Below are positions 54,381 to 63,737 of a stretch of DNA of 64,000 nucleotides, in pieces. The position numbers were made by a program, and so were the translations under genes. The notes below the pieces were generated by a model that had not been told where the DNA came from, did no database searches, and saw nothing but the letters and a program-made list of their open reading frames with translations. Positions within the stretch are counted from its first letter, which is position 1, and every line of letters begins with the position of its first letter. Source of the DNA: Ruminococcaceae bacterium HV4-5-B5C (lineage in GTDB: Bacteria > Bacillota > Clostridia > Oscillospirales > Acutalibacteraceae); the NCBI GenBank assembly GCA_900184925.1, contig FXYJ02000004.1, positions 186,001-250,000 of the forward strand, given 5' to 3'.

Positions 54381-54977
54381 ATGGCTGATTTTGAAGGCAA
54401 TACCGATAAATTTTCTGCTGCGGTAAACCATTATGCAGAAGAACAGCGAAAAAAAATTGAACAGGACCTAGAGGATTACAGAAAAAAAGAACTGGAAGAG
54501 ACGGAACTGCAGGTCCTGACGGAATGCTACCGCCTCATTCAGGCGGAACTTTCTCAGATGCGTGTCACCATTGCCCACGAAAACGCGATGCGCGAGATGG
54601 AATCCCGCCGACAGGTTCTTCAGAGGCGTGCGGAAATTACTTCCGACGTCTTCACCAAAGTAAAAAAGAATCTGATTGAATTTACACAGCAGAAGGAATA
54701 CCTCACTTTCCTTCAAAAGACGGCCTCACATTTTGGCGAAGCGTTCGGGCGTCCCGGCGTTGTAATCCGTTTAAAAACCGACGACACGAAATATGAGCCG
54801 GCCATTCGGGAAGCTCTCGGCTTTGATTGCAGTTTTCAGGAAGACAATACCATTGAAATCGGCGGTCTGAAAGCTTCTCATCCAGACATGGGAATCTTTG
54901 CGGATGAAACCCTTGACACTCTGCTGACAAATCAGTACGACTGGTTTGAGGCGAATTCCGGCATGGCTGTCGTCTGA
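54381..54977 (+). CDS. atpE: V/A-type ATPase subunit E
   Basis: 198 residues. A long charged N-terminal helix (~15-105, HYAEEQRKKIEQDLEDYRKKE...) and a C-terminal alpha/beta head (~110-198, DMGIFADETLDTLL). It forms the peripheral stalk with the small first-gene subunit and holds the A3B3 head. Confidence 0.88.
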   Translation: MADFEGNTDKFSAAVNHYAEEQRKKIEQDLEDYRKKELEETELQVLTECYRLIQAELSQMRVTIAHENAMREMESRRQVLQRRAEITSDVFTKVKKNLIEFTQQKEYLTFLQKTASHFGEAFGRPGVVIRLKTDDTKYEPAIREALGFDCSFQEDNTIEIGGLKASHPDMGIFADETLDTLLTNQYDWFEANSGMAVV

Positions 54978-55006
54978 GACGGATTTCTGCATCGGAGATG
55001 AAGTAA

Positions 55007-56767
55007 TTGGAAACTCAAGATTTAATTTATGGGATAAACGGTCCTGTCGTGACCGTTCGTAATTCCCGCAGTTTTTCCATGATGGAAATGGTTTTCGTAG
55101 GCAAAGAACGTCTCGTCGGCGAAGTGATCGGCGTTTCAGATAAGGTAACGACGATTCAGGTCTATGAAGAAACAACCGGTCTTCGCCCGGGCGAACCGGT
55201 TTACGGCACTGGTAGCCCCATGAACGTTACACTGGGACCGGGGCTTCTGGACAATATCTTTGACGGTATCGAGCGTCCTCTGAAAGAAATTGCAAAGCAG
55301 AAAGGCGCTTTTATTTCCCGCGGCAGCAGCGTTTCCTCTCTGGATGAGACCCGCGAGTGGGACGTAACCGTCACCGTCAGGGAGGGGGATTCTCTTAAAG
55401 GAGGAGACCCCTATGCCCAATGCCAGGAAACACTTGCAATCGTGCATAAATGCATGGTTCCCCCCACCCTTTCCGGCACTGTCACAAAAGTCGCCGCGAA
55501 CGGGAAATACCATGTGAACGATACAATTATTGAAGTGACTGATTCTACCGGAAAGGTGCATCCGCTTACGCTTTGTCAGCGTTGGCCGATCCGTACCCCA
55601 CGGCCGGTCGCGCAGCATCTTCCGCCGTCTGTTCCGCTGATTACCGGCCAGCGCATTCTCGATACCCTCTTTCCTCTTTCCAAAGGCGGCACCGCCGCAA
55701 TTCCGGGAGGATTCGGTACCGGTAAAACCGTGCTGCAGCACCAGCTTGCAAAATGGTGTGACGCCGATATCATCATTTACGTCGGCTGCGGCGAACGCGG
55801 GAATGAAATGAGCCAGGTTCTGGACGAATTTTCCGAACTGATTGACCCAAAATCCGGGAGGCCCCTGACGGACCGTACGGTGCTGATTGCCAACACCAGC
55901 AATATGCCTGTCGCAGCGCGTGAGGCGTCAATCTACACAGGAATCACTCTCGGCGAATATTACCGCGATATGGGGTACAATGTCGCTCTGATGGCGGACT
56001 CCACATCCCGTTGGGCGGAGGCTCTCCGCGAAATTTCCGGCCGTTTGGAAGAGATGCCCGCCGAAGAAGGATTCCCGGCGTATCTGCCCAGCAGGCTGGC
56101 CGAGTTCTACGAAAGAGCCGGTATGTCGAAAAACCTTAACGGAACCACAGGCTCCGTCACTGTAATCGGCGCCGTATCTCCGCAAGGCTCGGATTTCTCG
56201 GAACCTGTCACACAGAATACCAAGCGCTTTACCCGCTGCTTCTGGGCGCTGGACAAAAGTCTCGCCTATGCGCGGCATTACCCTGCTATCAACTGGATGC
56301 AGAGCTACAGCGAATATTTCACCGACCTCGACTCATGGTTCCTTAAAAATGAGGGAAATGACTTTATCCAGTATCGGAAGCAGATCAGCGTTCTTCTTCA
56401 GCAGGAAAACAAACTGATGGAAATCGTCAAACTGATTGGTTCCGATGTTCTCCCCGACGACCAGAAGCTGACCATCCAGATTGCGGCGGTCATTCGAATC
56501 GGCTTCCTGCAGCAGGATGCTTTAAACGCTACGGATGCCTATGTCCCTCTGGAAAAGCAAAAGCTCATGATGAAGGTAATTCTTTATCTCTATAAAAAAT
56601 CAAAAGAACTTTTGTCAGCCGGGATTCCCATCTCAAGCATTATACAGACAGGCCAGTTCGATAAACTGATCCGCATGAAAAACGATATTCCGAGCGATAA
56701 GCTGGAAATGTTCGACGATTATATGAAGGATATTGACAAAGCCCTCTCCGGCATCGTATCCGCATGA
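55007..56767 (+). CDS. atpA: V/A-type ATPase catalytic subunit A
   Basis: 586 residues from TTG 55007, nine bases after GGAGAT. Catalytic ATPase subunit: N-terminal barrel (YGINGPVVTVRN), the A-specific non-homologous insert (~115-185), P-loop GGFGTGKTVLQHQ (~234), YVGCGERGNEMSQVL, MADSTSRWAEALREISGRLEEMPAEEGFPAYL (in pieces) and a helical C-terminus. All catalytic elements are present. The rare TTG start may tune subunit ratio. Confidence 0.97.
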   Translation: METQDLIYGINGPVVTVRNSRSFSMMEMVFVGKERLVGEVIGVSDKVTTIQVYEETTGLRPGEPVYGTGSPMNVTLGPGLLDNIFDGIERPLKEIAKQKGAFISRGSSVSSLDETREWDVTVTVREGDSLKGGDPYAQCQETLAIVHKCMVPPTLSGTVTKVAANGKYHVNDTIIEVTDSTGKVHPLTLCQRWPIRTPRPVAQHLPPSVPLITGQRILDTLFPLSKGGTAAIPGGFGTGKTVLQHQLAKWCDADIIIYVGCGERGNEMSQVLDEFSELIDPKSGRPLTDRTVLIANTSNMPVAAREASIYTGITLGEYYRDMGYNVALMADSTSRWAEALREISGRLEEMPAEEGFPAYLPSRLAEFYERAGMSKNLNGTTGSVTVIGAVSPQGSDFSEPVTQNTKRFTRCFWALDKSLAYARHYPAINWMQSYSEYFTDLDSWFLKNEGNDFIQYRKQISVLLQQENKLMEIVKLIGSDVLPDDQKLTIQIAAVIRIGFLQQDALNATDAYVPLEKQKLMMKVILYLYKKSKELLSAGIPISSIIQTGQFDKLIRMKNDIPSDKLEMFDDYMKDIDKALSGIVSA

Positions 56768-56814
56768 CCGGCCTCGCGGGTTATTTGAAATTCATCTTTG
56801 GAAGGCGGTAGCAC

Positions 56815-58275
56815 ATGATTCTTGATTATATTGGAGTGAAGGACATCAACGGCCCGTTGATTGTTCTCGACGACATTGAAAATGCCTCTTTTGAGGAAAT
56901 CGTCGACATCCGCCTGGAAGACGGGACGATGCGTCAGGGCAGAATCGTTCAGATAGACGGAAAACGCATCGTCGTGCAGGTCTTCGAGGGAACCCGCGGG
57001 ATTTCGCTGACCAATACCCGCACGAGGCTGATGGGTCATCCCATGGAGATGCCGCTTTCCCCTGAGATTTTGGGGCGTGTTTTCGACGGTTCCGGGCGTC
57101 CGATCGACGGTCTCGGTGATATTTTCCCGGTAAAAAAAGAAAATGTCAACGGTACACCGATCAATCCGGTTTCCCGCCTGTACCCGAAAAACTATATTAA
57201 CACCGGTATTTCTACCATCGACACGCTGATGACCCTGATTCGCGGCCAGAAGCTTCCGATTTTCTCAGGCTCCGGCATGAAGCACAACGAACTTGCCGTG
57301 CAGATCGCCCGTCAGGCAAAGATTACAGGCGCAGAGGGCGGCAATTTTGCAATTGTTTTCGCAGCCATGGGCGTAAAAGCGGACGTCGCCGACTATTTCC
57401 GCCGTTCTTTCGAAGAATCCGGAATTTTGCAGAAGGTTGTCATGTTCCTCAACCTCGCAAACGACCCGATTATTGAAAGAATCCTGACGCCGCGCTGTGC
57501 GCTGACCGTCGCGGAATATCTCGCATTTGAGCTTGGCATGCACATTCTTGTCATCATGACGGACATGACCTCCTATGCGGAAGCGCTGCGCGAGTTCAGT
57601 TCCTCAAAAGGCGAGATTCCCGGCAGAAAAGGTTTCCCGGGCTACCTTTACTCCGATCTCGCCTCCCTGTACGAACGTGCCGGCATGATTCGCGGAAAAA
57701 CAGGTTCCGTCACGCAGCTCCCCATTCTTACCATGCCGAATGACGACGTTACCCACCCGGTTCCGGACCTTACCGGCTATATTACGGAAGGCCAGATTGT
57801 CCTTGACCGTTCTCTTGACGCTTCCGGGGTTTATCCTCCGGTTTCGGTTTTGCCGTCGCTTTCCCGTCTGATGAAAGACGGTATCGGCAAAGGCTACACA
57901 CGCGAAGATCATTCCGTCCTTTCCAACCAGCTGTTCGCAGCGTATGCAAAGGTTATGGACGCCCGCTCTCTGGCATCGGTTATCGGTGAAGAAGAGCTTT
58001 CTGCGGAAGACAAGCAGTATATTGAATTCGGCAGGCAGTTTGAAACCAAATTTGTGGAACAGGGCCCAACGGAAAACCGTTCCATCGAGCAAAGCCTCGA
58101 CCTTGGCTGGGAGCTTCTTACCGCTCTGCCGCGTCGGGCGCTCGACCGCGTCAACTCTCAGCTGCTCGACAAATACTATGAGCCGGCCAAGCTTCGCGTT
58201 CAGCAGAAAAATGCCGATGCAAAGCAAAACCTGAATCATTCGCCCACCGGAAGCGAGGCGGCTGCAAGTGAGTAA
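56815..58275 (+). CDS. atpB: V/A-type ATPase non-catalytic subunit B
   Basis: 486 residues. RecA-fold regulatory subunit with a degenerate P-loop ([19 protein letters not shown]), then [52 protein letters not shown] (in pieces) and [32 protein letters not shown]. The C-terminal ~25 residues are polar and extra. It overlaps subunit D by eight bases. Confidence 0.97.
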   Translation: MILDYIGVKDINGPLIVLDDIENASFEEIVDIRLEDGTMRQGRIVQIDGKRIVVQVFEGTRGISLTNTRTRLMGHPMEMPLSPEILGRVFDGSGRPIDGLGDIFPVKKENVNGTPINPVSRLYPKNYINTGISTIDTLMTLIRGQKLPIFSGSGMKHNELAVQIARQAKITGAEGGNFAIVFAAMGVKADVADYFRRSFEESGILQKVVMFLNLANDPIIERILTPRCALTVAEYLAFELGMHILVIMTDMTSYAEALREFSSSKGEIPGRKGFPGYLYSDLASLYERAGMIRGKTGSVTQLPILTMPNDDVTHPVPDLTGYITEGQIVLDRSLDASGVYPPVSVLPSLSRLMKDGIGKGYTREDHSVLSNQLFAAYAKVMDARSLASVIGEEELSAEDKQYIEFGRQFETKFVEQGPTENRSIEQSLDLGWELLTALPRRALDRVNSQLLDKYYEPAKLRVQQKNADAKQNLNHSPTGSEAAASE

Positions 58276-58891
58276 TCAGGTCGTCCCAACCAAAGGGAAT
58301 CTTCTGGCCACCAAAAAATCTCTTGAGCTTTCCCTGACGGGTTTTGAGCTTCTTGACCGCAAACGGAATATCCTTGTGCGCGAAATGATGGCGCTGATCG
58401 ACCGTGCATCCAGCATTCAGGGAAAAATCGACCAGGCGTATGCGGAAGCTTATGCGCTTTTGCAGCGTGCAAACATCACTCTCGGCATCAGCCGCGAAAT
58501 GGCACAGACTGTTCCGATCGAAAACGGTCTGAACATTGCCTACCGCAGCGTGATGGGAGTCGAAATTCCTATGGTCTCGCTGGAAAAACAGGAGACGATT
58601 CCTGCACCGTTCGGTCTGCATTCTTCCAATATCCTGTTGGATCAGGCATATGAAAAATTCATGGATGCCAAACGCCTTACTGCGGAACTTGCGGAAGTGG
58701 AAAACAGTGTCTACCGCCTTGCCGACGCCGTCAAAAAGACGCAGAAACGCGCCAATGCCCTGAAAAACATCATGATTCCGCGGTTTGAAGAAACCGTTAA
58801 GGTCATTACCGACGCATTGGAAGAGAAAGACCGCGAAGAGTTCTCTCGCCTGAAAGTCATCAAAAAGCAAAAGGCAAATAAATCGGCCTGA
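58268..58891 (+). CDS. atpD: V/A-type ATPase subunit D
   Basis: 207 residues. Central rotor shaft, a long two-helix coiled coil. Seen: [30 protein letters not shown] at the start (in pieces) and [26 protein letters not shown] at the C-terminal helix, both family signatures. Last gene of the operon, with a strong terminator behind. Confidence 0.95.
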   Translation: MSNQVVPTKGNLLATKKSLELSLTGFELLDRKRNILVREMMALIDRASSIQGKIDQAYAEAYALLQRANITLGISREMAQTVPIENGLNIAYRSVMGVEIPMVSLEKQETIPAPFGLHSSNILLDQAYEKFMDAKRLTAELAEVENSVYRLADAVKKTQKRANALKNIMIPRFEETVKVITDALEEKDREEFSRLKVIKKQKANKSA

Positions 58892-58911
58892 TTAAGATAT
58901 CGTTACAATGA

Positions 58912-58957
58912 GGGAACCTTCCGCTGTGAAATTCGCAGCGGAAGGTTCCCTGTTTTT
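58912..58957 (+). terminator. Intrinsic terminator of the ATPase operon
   Basis: Perfect 15-base stem (58912-58926 with 58936-58950), nine-base loop, then TGTTTTT. Confidence 0.92.
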
Positions 58958-59079
58958 CTCTGCTTCCATCCGCATTTTTCATGGATCCTCATAAAAGTAA
59001 AACATCGGTTTATCCCCTCCCCTTCCCCAACCCTCCGAACATCCGTCTATAATCCAACATGGTATTATTATAGGGAATA

Positions 59080-59109
59080 TTGACAACGAATGTCAGAATG
59101 GCATATCAT
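59080..59109 (+). promoter_or_regulatory. Promoter of the 46-residue cysteine-rich peptide
   Basis: TTGACA (59080-59085), 18 bases, TATCAT (59104-59109). Together with the terminator behind the peptide it makes an independent one-gene transcription unit. Confidence 0.65.
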
Positions 59110-59142
59110 ATACCATCTTATGAAAGGCAGGGGGTTAACCTT

Positions 59143-59283
59143 ATGTGTTGCTGGATTATCATTCTTTTACTTTGCTGTGGATGCGGCAATAATGGCTGCA
59201 GAAGCTGCTGCTGCAGAAACAACTGCTGCGGATGCGGCTGCAGAAGCAATTGTTGCAGAAGCTGCTGCGGATGCCGCTGGTGA
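59143..59283 (+). CDS. 46-residue peptide with 18 cysteines, function unknown
   Basis: Not recognised. ATG 59143 follows a G-rich ribosome site (AGGCAGGGGG). The peptide opens MCCWIIILLLCC, a short hydrophobic stretch, then Gly/Asn/Arg/Ser separate cysteine pairs and triplets. Two imperfect tandem repeats, 14 and 13 residues (18-31 GCRSCCCRNNCCGC; 32-44 GCRSNCCRSCCGC), end in RW. 39% cysteine means metal binding, multiple disulfides or a structural role; there is no acidic residue. It has its own promoter and terminator, so expression is likely real. A longer in-frame start at 59080 falls in the promoter. An overlapping Ala/Glu-rich frame is judged a shadow. Confidence 0.7.
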   Translation: MCCWIIILLLCCGCGNNGCRSCCCRNNCCGCGCRSNCCRSCCGCRW

Positions 59284-59312
59284 TTCTGCGGTTCCACTGA
59301 TAAATACCTGTG

Positions 59313-59353
59313 CAGGCCGGGATCTTTAAAAAAGAACCGGTCTGTGGCTTTTT
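59313..59353 (+). terminator. Terminator after the cysteine-rich peptide
   Basis: Eight pairs with one G-T (59313-59320 with 59337-59344), loop 16 bases, followed by GTGGC and five T. Also near the end of the convergent PlsY-like gene. Confidence 0.55.
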
Positions 59354-59364
59354 ATTCGGCGGCT

Positions 59365-59994
59365 TTAGCGCTTGAATCCCTTCCCATGCTGAAAAAACAA
59401 TTCTGTTTTCTCTTCCTGACCGTGAATCATCCGTACAATGGAATCACGGTGCAGAAAAAGAGTCAACACCGTCCCTGCCAGTGCTACAAGCCCGTCTTCA
59501 ACCCCATAAAAGCGGAAAACCGGGTAAAGGAATAAAACCGGCATGGTAATGGCGCCAACCGCTAGATACCCCGTCAGGAGAACAGTGCAGAGACCTGCCA
59601 GTTCGGCTATAAGTCCCGGCAGCGGGGCAAACAGAAGCATATATACGCAGGAGACCGCTACGCTTCTTCCTCCTTTGAAGCGATGCCAAAACGGAAAACC
59701 GTGTCCCATTGCCGCACCAACGCCGGCATAAAGAACAGCCGTTCCGCCAAGGTCCGGGAAGAGGACGTACCGGCAAACCAAGCATGCCAGAGCTGTTTTT
59801 GAGACATCGCCGAAAAGCGTTACAGCAGCCCATTTGATTCCCAGAACATGGCCGATATTGGCCATACCCGGATTCCCGGACCCCAGCAGAAAGGCACTTT
59901 TCCCTGCCTTACAGCGTGTAACGACATCCGCCGTGAGAAAGCACCCGCAAAGGTAGCCAATCACGATACATAGCATCCGCATTCGTGACTTCAC
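59365..59994 (-). CDS. plsY: Divergent PlsY-type acyl-phosphate glycerol-3-phosphate acyltransferase
   Basis: 209 residues, five or six membrane helices. PlsY motifs are present in altered form: GSGNPGMANIGH (usual GSGNPGATN), DVSKTALA (usual DxxKG) and GHGFPFWHRFKGGRSVAVS (usual FKGGKGVAT). The Lys-to-Arg and Gly-to-Ser changes in the phosphate loop set it apart from housekeeping PlsY, so it may be a paralogue with another acceptor. No plsX partner nearby. Its C-terminal tail is charged (HGQEEKTELFF). It sits between two tiny cysteine-rich genes. Confidence 0.75.
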   Translation of the reverse strand: MKSRMRMLCIVIGYLCGCFLTADVVTRCKAGKSAFLLGSGNPGMANIGHVLGIKWAAVTLFGDVSKTALACLVCRYVLFPDLGGTAVLYAGVGAAMGHGFPFWHRFKGGRSVAVSCVYMLLFAPLPGLIAELAGLCTVLLTGYLAVGAITMPVLFLYPVFRFYGVEDGLVALAGTVLTLFLHRDSIVRMIHGQEEKTELFFQHGKGFKR

Positions 59995-60073
59995 AGCCTT
60001 TCAAAAAAATTAAGAAAGAATCCGATCTCCCCTTTTTATCTTATCATAATTTTCCCTTGTTTCGCCTAATCTA

Positions 60074-60119
60074 CAAAAAAAATTGCTCTTCCGGGAAGAA
60101 TTCTCCGGAAGAGCAATTT
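60074..60119 (-). terminator. Intrinsic terminator after the 55-residue protein gene
   Basis: Perfect 15-base stem (60080-60094 with 60105-60119), ten-base loop, followed on the minus strand by a run of T. Confidence 0.9.
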
Positions 60120-60128
60120 AAAAGTTTG

Positions 60129-60296
60129 TTAGGTATTGCAGCCGCAGCCGTTGCTGTCGAGAATCCGATCGCAGATATCGCGAAGAGTTGCCAAATCCTG
60201 TGTATTGAGGTTATCAAGACAATTCAGGATTTTTCTCAGTGCACAAGCACTGTTGACGGAATTATTGCCGCAGTTTGAATTTGAAAAGCACGCCAT
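60129..60296 (-). CDS. 55-residue cysteine-containing protein, function unknown
   Basis: Not recognised. Minus-strand ATG at 60296 follows GGAGG, and a strong terminator lies just past the stop, so it looks like a true gene. Sequence outline: MACFSNSNCGNNS, then a helical middle (SACALRKILNCLDNLNTQ, DLATLRDICDRIL) and a tail SNGCGCNT. Seven cysteines at 3, 9, 18, 26, 42, 51 and 53; heptad-like Leu/Ile spacing in the middle suggests one or two amphipathic helices. The style resembles small spore-coat or metal-binding proteins of Clostridia, which is a guess. Confidence 0.7.
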   Translation of the reverse strand: MACFSNSNCGNNSVNSACALRKILNCLDNLNTQDLATLRDICDRILDSNGCGCNT

Positions 60297-60388
60297 ACCT
60301 TTTCGACCTCCAATTATAATATCACGGTATACTATGCCTGAGGCAAATGGTTTGGCAGTATTTTTACTCTGAAATCACGGAAAAGGAT

Positions 60389-61558
60389 TCACGTCTCCAA
60401 ACGCTTTCGTTTACTGCCTGCAAGTCCAACCGCAAAGAACGCAGCCGCAAATGCAAGTTCAATCAGGATATCGCCGTAGACCGGTGAAAGGACATCATAA
60501 CTGAAATGTGTCGTCGAAGCAAGCGTATCATTTACCTTCACAAACCAGTAAGTCGGCGTGAAGCTCGCAACCTTCAGAACTGTGCTGCCGAGGAATGCCT
60601 GTGGAACAAAAACACCCGCAATAAAACAGGGGCCAAGTGTGCAGATATTTGCCAAAGCGGAAACTGCGCTCATTCCCTGCACAAATATACTGATCAAAAA
60701 TCCGAGTCCTAAGGATGCCAGCAGAAAGACAAAAGAATTCAAAACAAGATACCAGGTGCTTTGCTGGAAAAAGTGGGATGGATCAAGAACAGCGCATGGC
60801 AGAATCAACACGGCCCAGCAGGCAACCGCCAAAAATCCAATGGAAAAAATCAATTGAGCATTATAACTTTTTGGAGAAATCGGGGAACAAAATGTCCGGC
60901 TGCGCCTGTCTTTTTCATTCATAATCTGCATGACAATCGAAATGCCGAAAATCAGGACGGCAGGCAGAACGTAGGCCAGAAAATTAAAATAGTACGCGGT
61001 AAACGGTTTTTCGCTGTCGTTAGCTTTTTTTGCCGATGTCATGGTGACTAAAGCGCTCTTCCCCATGTCGTCTTTCAGATCGGAAACCAGCTTCTCCTGT
61101 GAAATGCCGGGGACGCTGTTTACATAGAGGGAAGCCATATTCAAATACCGATTGATTTTCATATCGATGTAGGTTCCGTATACGGAATCCGGAACTGTTG
61201 TGCGCTCCAGCGTTGCCTTTTCCCCGTTCATGATCTTATCCGTGAAACCCTTAGGAATCCGGACAATATAGGTCACCTGACGAAAATACAGCGCATCCTG
61301 CAGTGCTTCGGTATTATCCTCAATCTTCACAAAATTCGACGATTTGGAAAGTTCCTGCTTGATTCCGGTTACAAGCGGGGTATTTTCTTCAGTGAAAAAA
61401 GCGACATTTGCCTTTGCTGTGGAGAAGGCCGAAGTTACCGGGTGCTGTGCGGTAATGCGTGAGATGAGAATTGCAATGCCAAGAAAAACCAGAACATAAA
61501 CGAGCATGGCCGCTTTATTTTTGCGGATTATTTTCATGCATAGCTTAAAGACTTGCAT
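60389..61558 (-). CDS. ABC-2 type transporter permease (second)
   Basis: 389 residues: one N-terminal helix (~15-35, AAMLVYVLVFLGIAILIS), a large extracellular region (~40-205) and five C-terminal helices (~215-380). Typical ABC-2/YhgE-like half of a drug, peptide or lipid exporter. It overlaps the first permease by 14 bases, so the two are made together as a heterodimer. Substrate unreadable. Confidence 0.88.
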   Translation of the reverse strand: MQVFKLCMKIIRKNKAAMLVYVLVFLGIAILISRITAQHPVTSAFSTAKANVAFFTEENTPLVTGIKQELSKSSNFVKIEDNTEALQDALYFRQVTYIVRIPKGFTDKIMNGEKATLERTTVPDSVYGTYIDMKINRYLNMASLYVNSVPGISQEKLVSDLKDDMGKSALVTMTSAKKANDSEKPFTAYYFNFLAYVLPAVLIFGISIVMQIMNEKDRRSRTFCSPISPKSYNAQLIFSIGFLAVACWAVLILPCAVLDPSHFFQQSTWYLVLNSFVFLLASLGLGFLISIFVQGMSAVSALANICTLGPCFIAGVFVPQAFLGSTVLKVASFTPTYWFVKVNDTLASTTHFSYDVLSPVYGDILIELAFAAAFFAVGLAGSKRKRLET

Positions 61559-62681
61559 ATTTCCGCCTCCTGATGATCAGATAAGTTACCGTGCAGAACA
61601 GAATGATAAATGCACAAAGCAGCCCAATGTTAAGCCAGTAGCGGCTGAGTGACGTGAAATAGTAAAGGCTGTAGAAGGAGTCCGTAAGGAGATTGACGGG
61701 GTTCAAAAACTCTATAATCGGTGCATTCTGCCTGACTGTATATAGAATATCCTGCGACATCATCCCCGAAAGGACACAGCCCGTCATGGTGAAGGCCAGA
61801 CATATTCCTGTTTTGAGTCCTTCCCCGGATTTTACGATTGCACTGATAAACGAACCGAACGACAGGCCGGTAATACATCCAACCAGAGACGTTAAAATCA
61901 CAAAGCCGGTTCTTGGCCCAAAGTCAACGTTTAAAACGTAGCGGAGAAATGCGAGAAAAATCAGAATTTCTGAAAAATTGATGACAAACGCGGCAGTCAG
62001 GCTTGAGAAGAAAATTTTCAGTTTGTGTACAGGAACGAGATTGATTCGGGCCGCCTGCTGAGACATGTCCGCCTGAATGTCCGTTACCTCCTGCATTCCC
62101 CAGAAGCACCCGTAAAGGCAAGCCATTGCGATAAGCGTATAGAAATATGTCAGCGCACCGTTTGGAGAAGCATTCCCGATGGGGACATTCTTTGTATAGT
62201 CCGTCTGATCCTTAAGATTTTCGGCCATCTTCTGATAAGCGGCCGGATTCTGCGACATAATGCTCGAAACCGCGGAAGAGGTCTGCAGATAGCTGTCAAG
62301 GAAGGATTGAAGAATGCTCTGGTTAAAATCTGAATGGTTGACCGTCATGCCGATTGTTGTGCCGTCGTTGAGGATACCGGCTACTTTACTGTCAGCGAGA
62401 AGGGATTCTGCTTTTTCCTTCGTAGCAATGGTCAGAGTAAATATCTTGTCTTTGCCTTCTGAGACACTTTTTAGTGCCGTTTGGAACGCCGCATCCTTCT
62501 GGTAAGTCTCATTATTTACAACAGCCACCGGAATGGGGCTGAATGTTTCATCTCCGTAAACATTACGCAGCGACAGATTGAAAAAACATCCGAGAACAAT
62601 GGGAAAAATAAGCGTCCAGAACAGCGTGATCGGGTTCCGCACCAGACATTTGAGGCGGTTCGTAAAAATATGTGCAAACAT
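61545..62681 (-). CDS. ABC-2 type transporter permease (first)
   Basis: 378 residues with the same plan: N-terminal helix (~20-38, LFWTLIFPIVLGCFFNLSLR), extracellular loop (~40-165) and five or six C-terminal helices (~175-370). It is 12 bases after the ATPase gene. With the next gene it forms the membrane part of a heterodimeric ABC-2 exporter. Confidence 0.88.
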   Translation of the reverse strand: MFAHIFTNRLKCLVRNPITLFWTLIFPIVLGCFFNLSLRNVYGDETFSPIPVAVVNNETYQKDAAFQTALKSVSEGKDKIFTLTIATKEKAESLLADSKVAGILNDGTTIGMTVNHSDFNQSILQSFLDSYLQTSSAVSSIMSQNPAAYQKMAENLKDQTDYTKNVPIGNASPNGALTYFYTLIAMACLYGCFWGMQEVTDIQADMSQQAARINLVPVHKLKIFFSSLTAAFVINFSEILIFLAFLRYVLNVDFGPRTGFVILTSLVGCITGLSFGSFISAIVKSGEGLKTGICLAFTMTGCVLSGMMSQDILYTVRQNAPIIEFLNPVNLLTDSFYSLYYFTSLSRYWLNIGLLCAFIILFCTVTYLIIRRRKYASL

Positions 62682-62693
62682 ACGTTTTCCTCC

Positions 62694-63626
62694 TCAATCC
62701 CGCAGCTCGGTGCCGGTCAGCTGAAGAAAAACGTCATTCAGCGTCGGCATTTCCGAATAAATCCTGCCATAAGCAATATTCTCTTTCTTAAGAAAATCGA
62801 GTGTGTTCTCCAGCGTGTTTTTCCCTTTTGCGGATTTTATGACAAGCTGTTTGCCGTCATATTCGGCAGTTTCCACACCCGGCATGTTCTTCAGCGCTGA
62901 GAGTAAACCGGTTGAAAGGACGGAAGTTTCTACCGTAATTCTCTCGCCGAGCGAAATCATATTTTTCAGTTCTTCTTTATTACCGTTTGCAATAATCCTG
63001 CCTTTGTCGAGGATTACGACACGGGAACAGATTTGTTCCACTTCCTCCATATAGTGAGAGGTGTAAACTACCGTTGCTCCTTCCCGGTTCAGGCGCTCAA
63101 TTCCTTCCAGAATGTTATTGCGGCTTTGCGGATCAACGGCAACGGTCGGCTCATCGAGAATAATGAGCTTCGGGTGGTGAGCAATACCGCAGGCGATATT
63201 GAGCCTGCGAAGCAGACCGCCCGAAAGCTTTTTCGGGTAAAACTTACGAAATTCGCCAAGCCCAACAAAATCAATGGCTTCTTCTACGTACTGTTTACGC
63301 TTTTCTTTCTCCGGCACATAAAGTCCGCAGAAATAATTGATGTTTTCCTGAACTGTCAACTCATTAAAAACGGCGACATTCTGCATGACAACGCCAATAT
63401 TGCGCTTAATGTCATAAGCATCCGGTGCCATCGGACGGTCAAAGACCCGGATTTCACCCTTGTCATATTTGAGCAAAGAAAGTATACAGTTGATCGCCGT
63501 CGTTTTGCCCGATCCGTTCGGCCCAAGTAACCCGAGAATTTCGCCTTCCTGTACTTCCAGAGAAAGATGGTCGAGCGCAACGAGATCGCCGTACCGCTTT
63601 ACAAGATTATTGATACTGATAACCAT
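62694..63626 (-). CDS. ABC-2 exporter ATP-binding protein
   Basis: 310 residues. Walker A GPNGSGKTTAI (~35-45), Q-loop GVVMQNVAVFNELT, signature KLSGGLLRRLNIACGI, Walker B LIILDEPTVAVDP, H-loop VVYTSHYMEEVEQIC, and a DUF4162-like C-terminal domain (~225-305). The CcmA/YhaQ-style subfamily goes with ABC-2 permeases such as the two downstream. First gene of the exporter operon, divergent from a probable sensor-kinase gene, an arrangement usual for exporters controlled by a two-component system. Confidence 0.95.
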   Translation of the reverse strand: MVISINNLVKRYGDLVALDHLSLEVQEGEILGLLGPNGSGKTTAINCILSLLKYDKGEIRVFDRPMAPDAYDIKRNIGVVMQNVAVFNELTVQENINYFCGLYVPEKEKRKQYVEEAIDFVGLGEFRKFYPKKLSGGLLRRLNIACGIAHHPKLIILDEPTVAVDPQSRNNILEGIERLNREGATVVYTSHYMEEVEQICSRVVILDKGRIIANGNKEELKNMISLGERITVETSVLSTGLLSALKNMPGVETAEYDGKQLVIKSAKGKNTLENTLDFLKKENIAYGRIYSEMPTLNDVFLQLTGTELRD

Positions 63627-63737
63627 TTAAGACCCTCCTTACTGTTCCTGAAGCTATTCTATCAAAAAACGAATGCGTCCGGTAGTGATGGACGTCAGGA
63701 GTTCCCGGTGACATTTGTCATTATTTTATCAAGCTAA

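Noticed and set aside
59090..59329. Ala/Glu-rich frame of 79 codons overlapping the cysteine-rich peptide
   Set aside because: Its composition is what the TGC/GCA repeat gives in another frame. It starts within the promoter and has no ribosome site of its own.
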